Shown here: piece after piece, positions 10,897 through 18,417 of the stretch | Layout of the letters: the number at the start of each line of letters is the position of its first letter | Numbering within the stretch: the stretch's first letter is position 1 | From: Gammaproteobacteria bacterium | Lineage (GTDB): Bacteria > Pseudomonadota > Gammaproteobacteria > SZUA-140 | NCBI GenBank assembly: GCA_003230085.1 | Contig: QIGV01000050.1 | Coordinates: 1-35,774, forward strand | DNA: 35,774 nt | Direction of reading: 5' to 3' | Notes under the pieces: generated by a model | What the model was told of the DNA's origin: nothing | The model's input: the letters and a program-made list of their open reading frames with translations, nothing else | Databases searched by the model: none | Translations under genes and position numbers: made by a program

Positions 10897-11967
10897 TCAA
10901 CAAATTTGCACTGGTGCCTCGCTGGCCATGCGCTGCTCTATGGTTCCGATTTCCCAGGCAGACTCCCCGGTTTGGGCAAGGATGTCCAGCGTTTCCCGGA
11001 TATCCTTGCGGTCGATACAGATGATCATTCCCACACCGCAATTAAAGGTACGCAACATTTCCTGCTCTGAGACGTTGCCTTGTGATTGTAGCCAGTCGAA
11101 GATGGCAGGTCGTTGCCACGACTCCAGAACAGCTTTGCTGTGCTGAGGTATGACTCGTGGCAGGTTCTCCAATAGTCCGCCCCCGGTGATATGGGCCAGC
11201 GCGTGGACTGAAACGCTGTTAAGCAGGGTTAGTATGGGGTTGACGTAGATGCGTGTAGGCGCCAGCAGCCAGTCCGCAAGCGTCTGATGATCCAGCTGCT
11301 GGCTTAAATCAGCTGCACTGATCTCTATGATCTTACGGACAAGTGAGTAACCGTTGGAATGAGGGCCCGAGGAGGCAATGGCTATGAGTGCATTCCCGGC
11401 TGAAACATTGCCGCCATCGATAATTTTGTCCTTTTCGACAACGCCGACACAAAATCCGGCAAGATCAAAATCTTCGCCCTGATACATGCCGGGCATTTCG
11501 GCTGTTTCGCCACCCACTAATGCTGTTCCTGCCATTTCACAACCCAGGCCGATGCCTTCGATGACCTGGCTGGCAATTTCAATATTAAGGTGGCCAGTGG
11601 AAAAATAGTCGAGAAAAAAAAGTGGTTCTGCGCCCTGTACAATCAGATCGTTCACGCACATTGCAACCAGATCAATGCCGATAGTATCGTACTTGCGCAA
11701 CTCTATAGCCAGTTTCAGCTTGGTGCCGACGCCGTCGGTTCCTGAAACCAGCACCGGCTGGTGGTAACGTCCAATTGGCAGTTCAAATAAGGCCCCAAAA
11801 CCGCCCAAACCCGACAGCACTTCTTTGCGCATGGTTTTTCTTGCTATGGGTTTGATTCTATCGACCAGCCTGTTGCCAGCGTCGATATCAACACCGGCAT
11901 CTTGATAACTGAGTGATGGTTTGCCAGGATTCGTTTTTTGATCTGTAGTCATCTTTGTTGAGATCGT
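10897..11967 (-). CDS. purM: Phosphoribosylformylglycinamidine cyclo-ligase (AIR synthetase)
   Basis: ATP-dependent closure of FGAM to AIR, the fifth step of purine synthesis. The frame opens at 11994, but an AAGGA Shine-Dalgarno six bases before the ATG at 11967 marks the likely start (356 residues against about 345 in E. coli). [14 protein letters not shown], the GVGTKLK loop, [11 protein letters not shown] and the [15 protein letters not shown] block are diagnostic. The N-terminal extension of about 15 residues (Thr/Lys-rich) is not conserved. The gene is divergent from the DUF2066 gene and followed by purN. Confidence 0.97.
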   Translation of the reverse strand, partial: TISTKMTTDQKTNPGKPSLSYQDAGVDIDAGNRLVDRIKPIARKTMRKEVLSGLGGFGALFELPIGRYHQPVLVSGTDGVGTKLKLAIELRKYDTIGIDLVAMCVNDLIVQGAEPLFFLDYFSTGHLNIEIASQVIEGIGLGCEMAGTALVGGETAEMPGMYQGEDFDLAGFCVGVVEKDKIIDGGNVSAGNALIAIASSGPHSNGYSLVRKIIEISAADLSQQLDHQTLADWLLAPTRIYVNPILTLLNSVSVHALAHITGGGLLENLPRVIPQHSKAVLESWQRPAIFDWLQSQGNVSEQEMLRTFNCGVGMIICIDRKDIRETLDILAQTGESAWEIGTIEQRMASEAPVQIC

Positions 11968-12100
11968 CATTTCCTGTCCTTCTTTAGAAGGCATGTTATG
12001 GGGCCGCTCATTTTAACGTAAATCCGATGTACTTACAGCCCTTTGTCAGGTTAAAGATCTGTAAAACCCAGCAAATCATCCCAGAAGGCGGTACAATTCG

Positions 12101-12128
12101 TTTACAGTAAATATGGCGATATTAATAT
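12101..12128 (+). promoter_or_regulatory. Candidate promoter for the DUF2066 gene
   Basis: TTTACA (12101-12106) and TAATAT (12123-12128) are separated by 16 bases. The predicted start would leave a leader of only about 10 bases before the ATG at 12144. This is consensus matching only. Confidence 0.35.
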
Positions 12129-12143
12129 GAAGTTAACAGAACT

Positions 12144-13286
12144 ATGAAACAGTTCAATCTGATTGAATTGTTCCGTTTAATGCTGTGTGCCTTGTGTATG
12201 GGCGTGGCATCTTCGCCATTATTTGCCACTGAAGTGACCACTTTGTATGAAGTGGCTGTCCCCGTGTCAGGACAGGATCGCAGCGAACGAAACCGCGCAA
12301 TACGCGAAGCGTTTGCCGACGTGCTGATTAAGGTGACAGGTGATCGTGGTACGCCAACGCAGCCAGAATTGAAAGATGCCTTAAATGATACTTTGAGCTA
12401 TGTCCAGCAATACCGTTATCACAAACAGAAGGGTGAAGATGCTGGTATAGATGCCGGGAAAGTAATTTTACCGGGTCTGGAATTAAGGGTCAGTTTTGAT
12501 TCCAGCGCTGTCAATCAGTTGCTGTTTGAAAGTGGTAAGCCCGTTTGGGGCCGCGCTCGCCCTGCCACACTGATATGGCTTGCTGTTCAGGATCAAGCTT
12601 CGCGCTACCTGGTGGGTTCCAATGTAGGACAGGAATTTCAGATCGAAATATCCCGTCAGGCGCAACGCCGGGGCATACCTCTCTTTTTTCCATTGCTGGA
12701 TATTGAAGATCAAGCTGCACTACGATTCACGGATGTATGGGGGAATTTTCAGGATGCCATCCAGGCAGCATCACTGCGTTATCAAAGTGAAGCAGTATTG
12801 GTGGGGCGACTCTATCGACGCCAGGATGGGGGGTGGGATGCGCGCTGGACATTAACTATTGATACCGAGTCAATGCATTGGTCATCAAGCGCTGTAGCAG
12901 TACATGATGTATTGGCGGCGGGCATTGATAACGCCGCTGACAGTCTGGCCTTGCGCTATGCACAAAAAGGTGGGGCAAATGCTGATCACGTTGCAGTCCT
13001 CGCAGTTTCTGCGGTCCAATCACTAGGTGACTATGCCCGGGTATTGAAATATCTTGAGTCAATCGACCTTGTTACAAATCTGAGAGTCAAGCGTATTGAA
13101 GGTTCGAACGTCATTTTCCAGCTAAGCATCAGGGGTGATGAGACTGGTTTAAAACAGACTATCGCCTTTGGAGGTACCCTGACGCCAGCCAATGATGACA
13201 TGGCCAGTTTACGTCATGGTGCAGTTAACTTTGCTAACCAGGACGATTACGTAGAAAAAATATCCTTTTACCGTTTGTTGCAGTGA
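12144..13286 (+). CDS. DUF2066 exported protein
   Basis: 380-residue protein of the DUF2066 family, common beside purM/hda in gammaproteobacteria; no biochemical role is established that I know of. Residues 1-29 look like a signal peptide (positive start, LMLCALCMGVASSPLFA then a cut near ATE), so it is expected in the periplasm or on an envelope surface. The segment RSERNRAIREAFADVLIKVTGD is the family's recognisable N-terminal block, and the middle contains a VWG..QDAIQAASLRYQSEAVLVGRLYR block. No catalytic motif is evident. Its stop overlaps the next gene's GTG start by four bases, which suggests co-translation with a membrane lipid enzyme. Confidence 0.85.
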   Translation: MKQFNLIELFRLMLCALCMGVASSPLFATEVTTLYEVAVPVSGQDRSERNRAIREAFADVLIKVTGDRGTPTQPELKDALNDTLSYVQQYRYHKQKGEDAGIDAGKVILPGLELRVSFDSSAVNQLLFESGKPVWGRARPATLIWLAVQDQASRYLVGSNVGQEFQIEISRQAQRRGIPLFFPLLDIEDQAALRFTDVWGNFQDAIQAASLRYQSEAVLVGRLYRRQDGGWDARWTLTIDTESMHWSSSAVAVHDVLAAGIDNAADSLALRYAQKGGANADHVAVLAVSAVQSLGDYARVLKYLESIDLVTNLRVKRIEGSNVIFQLSIRGDETGLKQTIAFGGTLTPANDDMASLRHGAVNFANQDDYVEKISFYRLLQ

Positions 13287-13843
13287 ATCGCGCTGATATA
13301 CCAAATATTATTACAGTCCTGCGCATTTTCCTGGTTGTGCCAATTGTGATGTTGCTGCTGCATAAAGAGTTTTCATATGCCTTGCTGCTCTATGCCGTTG
13401 CGGGAATATCCGACGGACTGGATGGCTACATTGCTAAACGTTATAACTGTGTTAGCCGGCTCGGCTCGGTGTTGGATCCGCTGGCCGATAAATTGTTACT
13501 GGTGAGTACTTATATCGCCCTGGCCTGGCTGGAACTACTGCCTGCATGGTTAGTTGTTGCTGTTATTTCAAGGGATCTGCTTATTGTTATCGGTGGTGCG
13601 GCATATCATCTGCTGATCGGTCAGTATGAAATGGCACCCAGTTTGATCAGTAAGGTGAATACCTTTTCCCAGATTGTGCTTGGTCTTGCGGTAGTATTGT
13701 CTGAGAGCCTTATAAGCTTGCCGCAGTGGTTGACAAGCTGGCTAATATTGCTGGTACTAGGGACTACAGTCGTAAGCGGTGTGGATTATGTCTGGACCTG
13801 GGGGCGCCGGGCCTATCAAGCACGTCGGAAAGGCAATGGCTAA
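13283..13843 (+). CDS. CDP-alcohol phosphatidyltransferase family membrane protein (PgsA-like)
   Basis: 186-residue polytopic membrane protein of the CDP-alcohol phosphatidyltransferase family. The signature at about 43-70 (SDGLDGYIAKR, then G and LDPLADK) supplies the Asp residues that bind metal and the CDP moiety. The canonical AR of the motif reads AK here. The family includes phosphatidylglycerophosphate synthase (PgsA), and length and layout fit that group. The position between DUF2066 and hda is not that of classical pgsA next to uvrC, so the acceptor alcohol is uncertain. It starts with GTG in a GTGA overlap with the DUF2066 stop. I leave the symbol blank because substrate specificity is not shown. 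Confidence 0.85.
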   Translation: MNRADIPNIITVLRIFLVVPIVMLLLHKEFSYALLLYAVAGISDGLDGYIAKRYNCVSRLGSVLDPLADKLLLVSTYIALAWLELLPAWLVVAVISRDLLIVIGGAAYHLLIGQYEMAPSLISKVNTFSQIVLGLAVVLSESLISLPQWLTSWLILLVLGTTVVSGVDYVWTWGRRAYQARRKGNG

Positions 13844-13862
13844 TGAAGGGAGGTCACCTATT

Positions 13863-13893
13863 GGGATTTATCACTACCTTTAGGGATAAACCC
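13863..13893 (+). repeat. Imperfect inverted repeat upstream of hda
   Basis: GGG-a-TTTATC and GATAAA-CCC form a nine-pair stem with one bulge and a loop of about 12 bases. It lies in the 103-base gap before hda. It is not followed by a T tract, so it is not an obvious terminator. A regulatory role is only a possibility. Confidence 0.35.
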
Positions 13894-13946
13894 GAGGTTC
13901 AAGTAAACGACAGGGTAACCAATAAATATTTTGTAGCGATATAATC

Positions 13947-14648
13947 ATGCAAATACCGTTAAATATACGCTTGCGAAATGGCGCTACATTTTCCAATTTT
14001 ATAGCCGACCCCAGTTTTGAAGCGCTGAATTATCTGCAAACAATTATTAGAGTGGCTGAACCTCAGAGTGTCTATTTGTGGGGGGCGGATAGCACAGGAA
14101 AATCACATCTTCTCCAGGGGGCTTGTCATGCGGTGTCGAAAATGGGAGGGATGACAGCCTATATTCCATTGGCTCAGACTGATGAAATCAGTCCTGAAAT
14201 GCTCGTCGGCATGGAAAATATGGCGCTGGTTTGCATTGACGATATTGATAAGGTTGTCGGTATCAATGATTGGGAAATTGCACTATTCCATCTATATAAT
14301 CGTATCCGCGAGAATGATGCACAATTGTTTGTCACCGCAAATGTTTCGCCTGGCGCAATCTCTATTAACATGCCTGATCTGCGCTCACGGCTTTCCTGGG
14401 GTATGGTGTTTCAGCTTTCTCAGCCGAGTGACGAGATCAAAGTGAAAATTTTGCAGCAGCGTGCGCGCGAACGTGGAATGGATATGCCGGAGGGGGTTGC
14501 TTGCTTTCTATTGCGCAATATTCCTCGTGATATGCACGCATTGCTTGCTGTGCTTGATCTCCTGGATTACGAATCACAGGTCGCGCAGCATAGATTGACT
14601 ATTCCATTTGTAAAAAAATATTTAGGGATACAGGGTAAAGCTAATTGA
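13947..14648 (+). CDS. hda: DnaA-homologue Hda, regulator of initiation (RIDA)
   Basis: Hda promotes hydrolysis of DnaA-bound ATP when attached to the DNA-loaded sliding clamp, preventing re-initiation. The 233 residues begin MQIPLNI, matching the N-terminal clamp-binding hexapeptide QxxLxL. Walker A is GADSTGKSH (about 46-54), Walker B is VCIDDID, and SRLSWG contains the expected Arg finger/sensor region. There is an AAA+ domain but no DnaA DNA-binding domain IV, which separates it from DnaA. No strong Shine-Dalgarno is visible. It is the last gene of a plus-strand group and converges on the sugar transferase with 16 bases between them. Confidence 0.93.
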   Translation: MQIPLNIRLRNGATFSNFIADPSFEALNYLQTIIRVAEPQSVYLWGADSTGKSHLLQGACHAVSKMGGMTAYIPLAQTDEISPEMLVGMENMALVCIDDIDKVVGINDWEIALFHLYNRIRENDAQLFVTANVSPGAISINMPDLRSRLSWGMVFQLSQPSDEIKVKILQQRARERGMDMPEGVACFLLRNIPRDMHALLAVLDLLDYESQVAQHRLTIPFVKKYLGIQGKAN

Positions 14649-14664
14649 ATTATCCCTGTTATGC

Positions 14665-15399
14665 CTACAGACCTTTCCCTTCCAGAAGAACAAACACTGC
14701 TTTCCACAGGATTTTAATATCCAGGAATAGCAGGCCGAATTGAGACAGGCCTAGATATTGTTCTATATAATCGTATTCTACTGCGGCATTACCCATTTCC
14801 GGCTTTCCCTTTAGGACATGCCCAGCGCCAACAATGCCGCCTTTCAATAGCTTTCTGGTTATATTTCCCTGTTGCAAATCTCTCTCATAGTGATGGGCAG
14901 CCAACGGGCGGGGCCCTACGATGCTCATGTCCCCTTTTAGAACACAATAGAATTGTGGTAGTTCATCCAGATAGAACTTCTTTACAAATCTACCGACATG
15001 AGTTCGACTATCTTTTGTCCATTCGGCTAAAAAGGCATGCCATTCACCCCGTTTGGCAGCTTCCTGGTCAATATATTTTGTTTTGATGAGTCGGATTTTA
15101 TATTTTTTAAATAATTTTCCACCACTAACGGCATAGTAATAAAAAATAAAAGGCCCCTTGTTTTCAGGGATCAGAAATCCTTCAATAAGGTTTGCCAAAT
15201 AGAGTCCGAAAATAACCGGTGATGCCAAAGTCAGCACTAAAATGGCAAAAAATTTATCGAAAATAACTTTTAGAGGTCTGGGTGGTAAAGGCTCTGTAAT
15301 TGAGAAAATATTTTTATATCTTTCTCTTGTGACATCATCGGGTGGTTGATAAAGAAAGGCTTCTTTGGGTTCAGATTTAACCGTCACAAAGTGCTCCAC
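14665..15399 (-). CDS. Bacterial sugar transferase (polyprenyl-phosphate sugar-1-phosphate transferase, PglC/WcaJ type)
   Basis: 244-residue member of the monotopic phosphoglycosyl transferase superfamily (PF02397). These enzymes move a sugar-1-phosphate from a nucleotide sugar to undecaprenyl phosphate to start exopolysaccharide, capsule or glycan synthesis. A hydrophobic segment lies at about 48-70. The catalytic block reads FYLDELPQ, with the Asp-Glu dyad, then VLKGDMSIVGPRPL. It lacks the long N-terminal domain of WcaJ/WbaP, and the usual KFRSM motif is diverged (KKYKIRLIK). The start is GTG, seven bases after the upstream PNPT gene stop, so the two form one transcript. AT content is higher than in the neighbours. 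The sugar is unknown. Confidence 0.88.
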   Translation of the reverse strand: MEHFVTVKSEPKEAFLYQPPDDVTRERYKNIFSITEPLPPRPLKVIFDKFFAILVLTLASPVIFGLYLANLIEGFLIPENKGPFIFYYYAVSGGKLFKKYKIRLIKTKYIDQEAAKRGEWHAFLAEWTKDSRTHVGRFVKKFYLDELPQFYCVLKGDMSIVGPRPLAAHHYERDLQQGNITRKLLKGGIVGAGHVLKGKPEMGNAAVEYDYIEQYLGLSQFGLLFLDIKILWKAVFVLLEGKGL

Positions 15400-15406
15400 A
15401 ATTCTC

Positions 15407-16678
15407 TTACTTAATCAGCTTGTTGGCTACTTTGGGTGAGCAGGGATCTTTCTGATTAAGGGTGACGCTATTTTGCATATTGCTAGATTCATGTTGTGCT
15501 GGCTGTCTTCTGCCATTGCTTCGGCGGTCACCAGAAAAACTGCGGCGCTCCAGATTTGAGTCTGCCCAATTTGCTGAGACAGTTTTCCGTCTGTCGTGAT
15601 GCATGCGCCGGTCAAGGCCAGCTCGCCTGCAAATGGAACGGTTCAGAAAACGCATGAATTTCCATGCTCGCATCATACCCCAGTAGTAGAGTCCAAATAA
15701 TGAGGCAAATAGAAACAGCATGACCATTTCGTGTACGCCGAGCGCTTCGCCCATCAAGCCAAATGCTGCGCCCAGGGTTGCCAGAAGGATAATGATGGCT
15801 ACTGATTGATTCACAGAAAAGCCAGCCAATAGTAAAACGTGGTGAAAATGTTCGCGGTCAGGCGTAAATGGTGAACGTCCACGTACAATTCGACGGATGA
15901 TGATGCCCAGAGAATCAAACAGCGGGAAAGCAAAGAACCACATTGCCGCGATGGGGGACAGAACCCTGTTCTCTCCTTGTGTCAGGCGGATAGCGAGCCA
16001 GAGCAGTGCAAAACCAATCAACATACTTCCTACGTCGCCCAGAAATACGAGACCGCGCTTACGCCAAGGGGTTCTGAAATTAAATACGAGGAACGCAATA
16101 ATTGCGCTCATTAAAATCAGGGTGAATTGTAATTCTTCCGTGTGCCCGGCGTTTATACTGGCGATGCTAAACCCCGCCAGGGCAATTAGCGCCAATGCGC
16201 CTAACAGGCCATCAATGCCGTCACACATATTGAATGAGTTGATCAGGCCGACAGAGAAGAAAATTGTAAAGGGTGCTGCCAGCATTCCCAGATAGAGGTA
16301 AGAACCGTCTATTGTCAGGATACCGATGTTTTCAATCATGTTCCCCAGTAGACACATCAGTATTATGGCAATGACCTGTGAGGCCAGGCGAATGGTATAG
16401 GTGAGCTCGCGTAAGTCGTCCCATAGACACACCGAAACGATCAGCATTGAGGGTATGAAGAAGCTCGCGAAATCGGAAAACTTGTGGCCGAGTGTCAGGA
16501 AACTGATGATGATGGCGAAATAAATTGCCAGCCCTCCGACTAGAGGCGTATCTGTTTCGTGTTTTTTCCGGGCGTTCGGTTTGTCAATCAGGCCCACCCG
16601 ATGTGCCAATGGCGTCAAAATACCGACGAGCACAACAGTAGAAAAAAAGGCTAATAAGTAGCTTATTGGATCACTCAT
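15407..16678 (-). CDS. WecA/MraY-family undecaprenyl-phosphate sugar-1-phosphate transferase
   Basis: Polytopic phosphoglycosyl transferase (PF00953) that loads a HexNAc-1-phosphate, probably GlcNAc-1-P, onto undecaprenyl phosphate. The ATG at 16678 (MSDPISYLLAFF) is preferred to the frame opening at 16735, giving 423 residues. Key motifs are KPNARKKH, the Asp-rich NSFNMCDGIDGL, FLGDVGSM and DREHFHH. About ten hydrophobic helices are evident. It is longer than E. coli WecA (367): a C-terminal tail of about 70 residues is Arg-rich, with DRR/ERR repeats (DRRMHHDRRK, ERRSFSGDRR). It is paired with a PglC-type transferase. There is no enterobacterial-antigen cluster nearby, so I do not assign wecA. 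Confidence 0.9.
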   Translation of the reverse strand: MSDPISYLLAFFSTVVLVGILTPLAHRVGLIDKPNARKKHETDTPLVGGLAIYFAIIISFLTLGHKFSDFASFFIPSMLIVSVCLWDDLRELTYTIRLASQVIAIILMCLLGNMIENIGILTIDGSYLYLGMLAAPFTIFFSVGLINSFNMCDGIDGLLGALALIALAGFSIASINAGHTEELQFTLILMSAIIAFLVFNFRTPWRKRGLVFLGDVGSMLIGFALLWLAIRLTQGENRVLSPIAAMWFFAFPLFDSLGIIIRRIVRGRSPFTPDREHFHHVLLLAGFSVNQSVAIIILLATLGAAFGLMGEALGVHEMVMLFLFASLFGLYYWGMMRAWKFMRFLNRSICRRAGLDRRMHHDRRKTVSANWADSNLERRSFSGDRRSNGRRQPAQHESSNMQNSVTLNQKDPCSPKVANKLIK

Positions 16679-17099
16679 TTTTAGTTTTATACAACAATTA
16701 TTAACTGCTATGCGTTCTAGACGCTGTGTCAGCAATTTTGTTGCCGGTTAATATGACTTTTTTACACAAAGTTATTATCTATATCTTCCCGTATTGGGAT
16801 ATTCTTTAACTATATTTGATTAATCTAATCTGCCTGCTAAGACCACACCAAATACTTGCTACAAGGCCGCCAATACGAATAATGACGCCTCTTTTTTTAC
16901 GAGAGGCACTAGCAACCTTTAATTATAAAGCTTTTCTGTTTTGATTTGTATACATATTTAGCAATGATGCCGATGTTTTTCCCTTCAGCAGGGGTGGGAA
17001 AAATCCTAGTTCCGGTGGTGGGTAGACCTGCTTTGCGCTGCCATTTCTCTCTGATTGCTGGCTGAATACCTGTCGCCCCGCTATTAGCCGCCAGAAGTT
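16679..17099. other. Long intergenic region between tesA and the WecA-like gene
   Basis: This 421-base AT-rich stretch lies upstream of the sugar transferase operon. It contains a GCCTCT/AGAGGC hairpin with a short T-rich loop near 16885-16907, possibly part of a terminator for tesA or an RNA leader. A minus-strand open frame (16909-17160) overlaps the tesA 3' end; I do not recognise its product and doubt it is a gene. Promoter signals for the operon must lie here but none stands out. Confidence 0.45.
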
Positions 17100-17735
17100 T
17101 CAATCTGTGTGGTTTAAACCCGGAACTGTGGGTTTTATCAATGGCAATAAGTAGGGCCATATATTTTCAAGGATCAAGGGTTGAGCGACTTCAGTAGGAT
17201 GAATCCCGTCGGCCTGGAAAAATACACGGTCATTTTTCATTCCACTAAGCAGAAATGGCACCAGGGCCAGTTTGTAACGTGTCGCCAGGGACTGATAGAC
17301 TGCTGAGAAGTGCCTAGTGTATATTGGGCCGAAATTGGGGGGAAGACGCATGCCAATCAGCAATATATCCGCATTTGTGTCTAATATTTTTTCAATAATC
17401 TCGGCCAGGTTCCTTTCCAGTGCACTCAGGTCCAGACCCCGCAGTCCGTCATTGCCGCCCAACTCGATGATCACAATATCAGGCTGATGATGATAAAGCT
17501 CATTCTCCAGACGAGCCAGCGCACCACTGCTGGTTTCCCCGCTGATACTTGCATTTTTAACGCGATATGATATGTCTTCAGTGTCCAGGCGTCGTTTTAA
17601 CAGGGTGACCCACCCATTTTTTTGATCCATACCATAAGCCGCGCTTAAACTATCTCCCAGCACCAGGATTAATGGGGTTGCGCAGACTGGTTGGAGAATC
17701 AGGAGTAATAACGTCGACAGGAGTAATCTTTTCAT
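17100..17735 (-). CDS. tesA: Multifunctional acyl-CoA thioesterase I / lysophospholipase L1 / arylesterase
   Basis: Periplasmic SGNH hydrolase acting on acyl-thioesters and lysophospholipids. The frame opens at 17771, but the ATG at 17735 begins a good signal peptide (MKRLLLSTLLLLILQPVCA, cut before TPL), so it is preferred (211 residues). The SGNH blocks are all present: GDSLSAAYG with the nucleophilic Ser, NASISGETSSG, ELGGNDGLRG, and the C-terminal DGIHP with catalytic Asp and His. As in E. coli, it is divergent from the ybbA-ybbP transporter pair; here only one base separates the two start codons. Confidence 0.95.
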   Translation of the reverse strand: MKRLLLSTLLLLILQPVCATPLILVLGDSLSAAYGMDQKNGWVTLLKRRLDTEDISYRVKNASISGETSSGALARLENELYHHQPDIVIIELGGNDGLRGLDLSALERNLAEIIEKILDTNADILLIGMRLPPNFGPIYTRHFSAVYQSLATRYKLALVPFLLSGMKNDRVFFQADGIHPTEVAQPLILENIWPYLLPLIKPTVPGLNHTD

Positions 17736-17736
17736 A

Positions 17737-18417
17737 ATGACGCAGTGTATCAATCCGATTGTCGAGGTCAAAGGCTTAGGTAAACAGGTTGTAACTCAGG
17801 GTGGTGAGCTGATATTGCTTAAGGATATCAATTTTAATATCCTTCCCGGAGAAGCCATTGCCATTTCCGGGGCCTCTGGTTCCGGGAAATCCACATTGTT
17901 GGGGATATTGGCGGGGCTGGATATTCCGTCAGAGGGGCAGGTCTATATTGGTGGAGAAGATATTTTTCTTCTCGATGAAGACGGACGTGCATTATTACGC
18001 CGGGATTCCATCGGTTTTGTCTTCCAGTCATTCCAGCTGCTTCCCAATCTAACAGCCCTGGAAAATGTGATGCTTCCGTTAGAGCTTGCGGATAACCGTG
18101 ATGCCCCTGGCCGGGCGAACGAGATATTAACACGGGTGGGTCTGCAGGCGCGTCTGTCTCATTATCCTCGCCACCTGTCGGGCGGTGAGCAACAGCGGGT
18201 GGCTATCGCCAGGGCATTTGTTTCTCAGCCTAAGCTTTTGTTTGCTGATGAACCGACAGGGAATCTGGACAGCGTTACCGGTAGACGCATTATTGACCTA
18301 TTGTTCGAAATCAATGAAGAGCATGGCGCTACACTGGTGATGGTCACTCATGATGAGAACCTGGCTCGCCGTTGTATACGAACGCTCCACCTGGATGCGG
18401 GTCGGATGACAGGGTGA
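17737..18417 (+). CDS. ybbA: ABC transporter ATP-binding protein, YbbA type
   Basis: ATPase of a MacB/LolD-like ABC system paired with the YbbP permease. The 226 residues show Walker A GASGSGKST (about 46-54), a Q-loop FVFQSF, signature LSGGEQQR, Walker B LLFADEPTGNLD and a switch His (VTHD). Its GTGA stop overlaps the ybbP start. The substrate is not established; the constant link with tesA suggests lipid or lysophospholipid handling, but that is inference. Confidence 0.93.
   Translation: MTQCINPIVEVKGLGKQVVTQGGELILLKDINFNILPGEAIAISGASGSGKSTLLGILAGLDIPSEGQVYIGGEDIFLLDEDGRALLRRDSIGFVFQSFQLLPNLTALENVMLPLELADNRDAPGRANEILTRVGLQARLSHYPRHLSGGEQQRVAIARAFVSQPKLLFADEPTGNLDSVTGRRIIDLLFEINEEHGATLVMVTHDENLARRCIRTLHLDAGRMTG

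Noticed and set aside
16909-17160. 83-codon minus-strand frame as a gene
   Set aside because: It overlaps the tesA 3' end in another frame, has no recognisable domain, and no convincing start signal.
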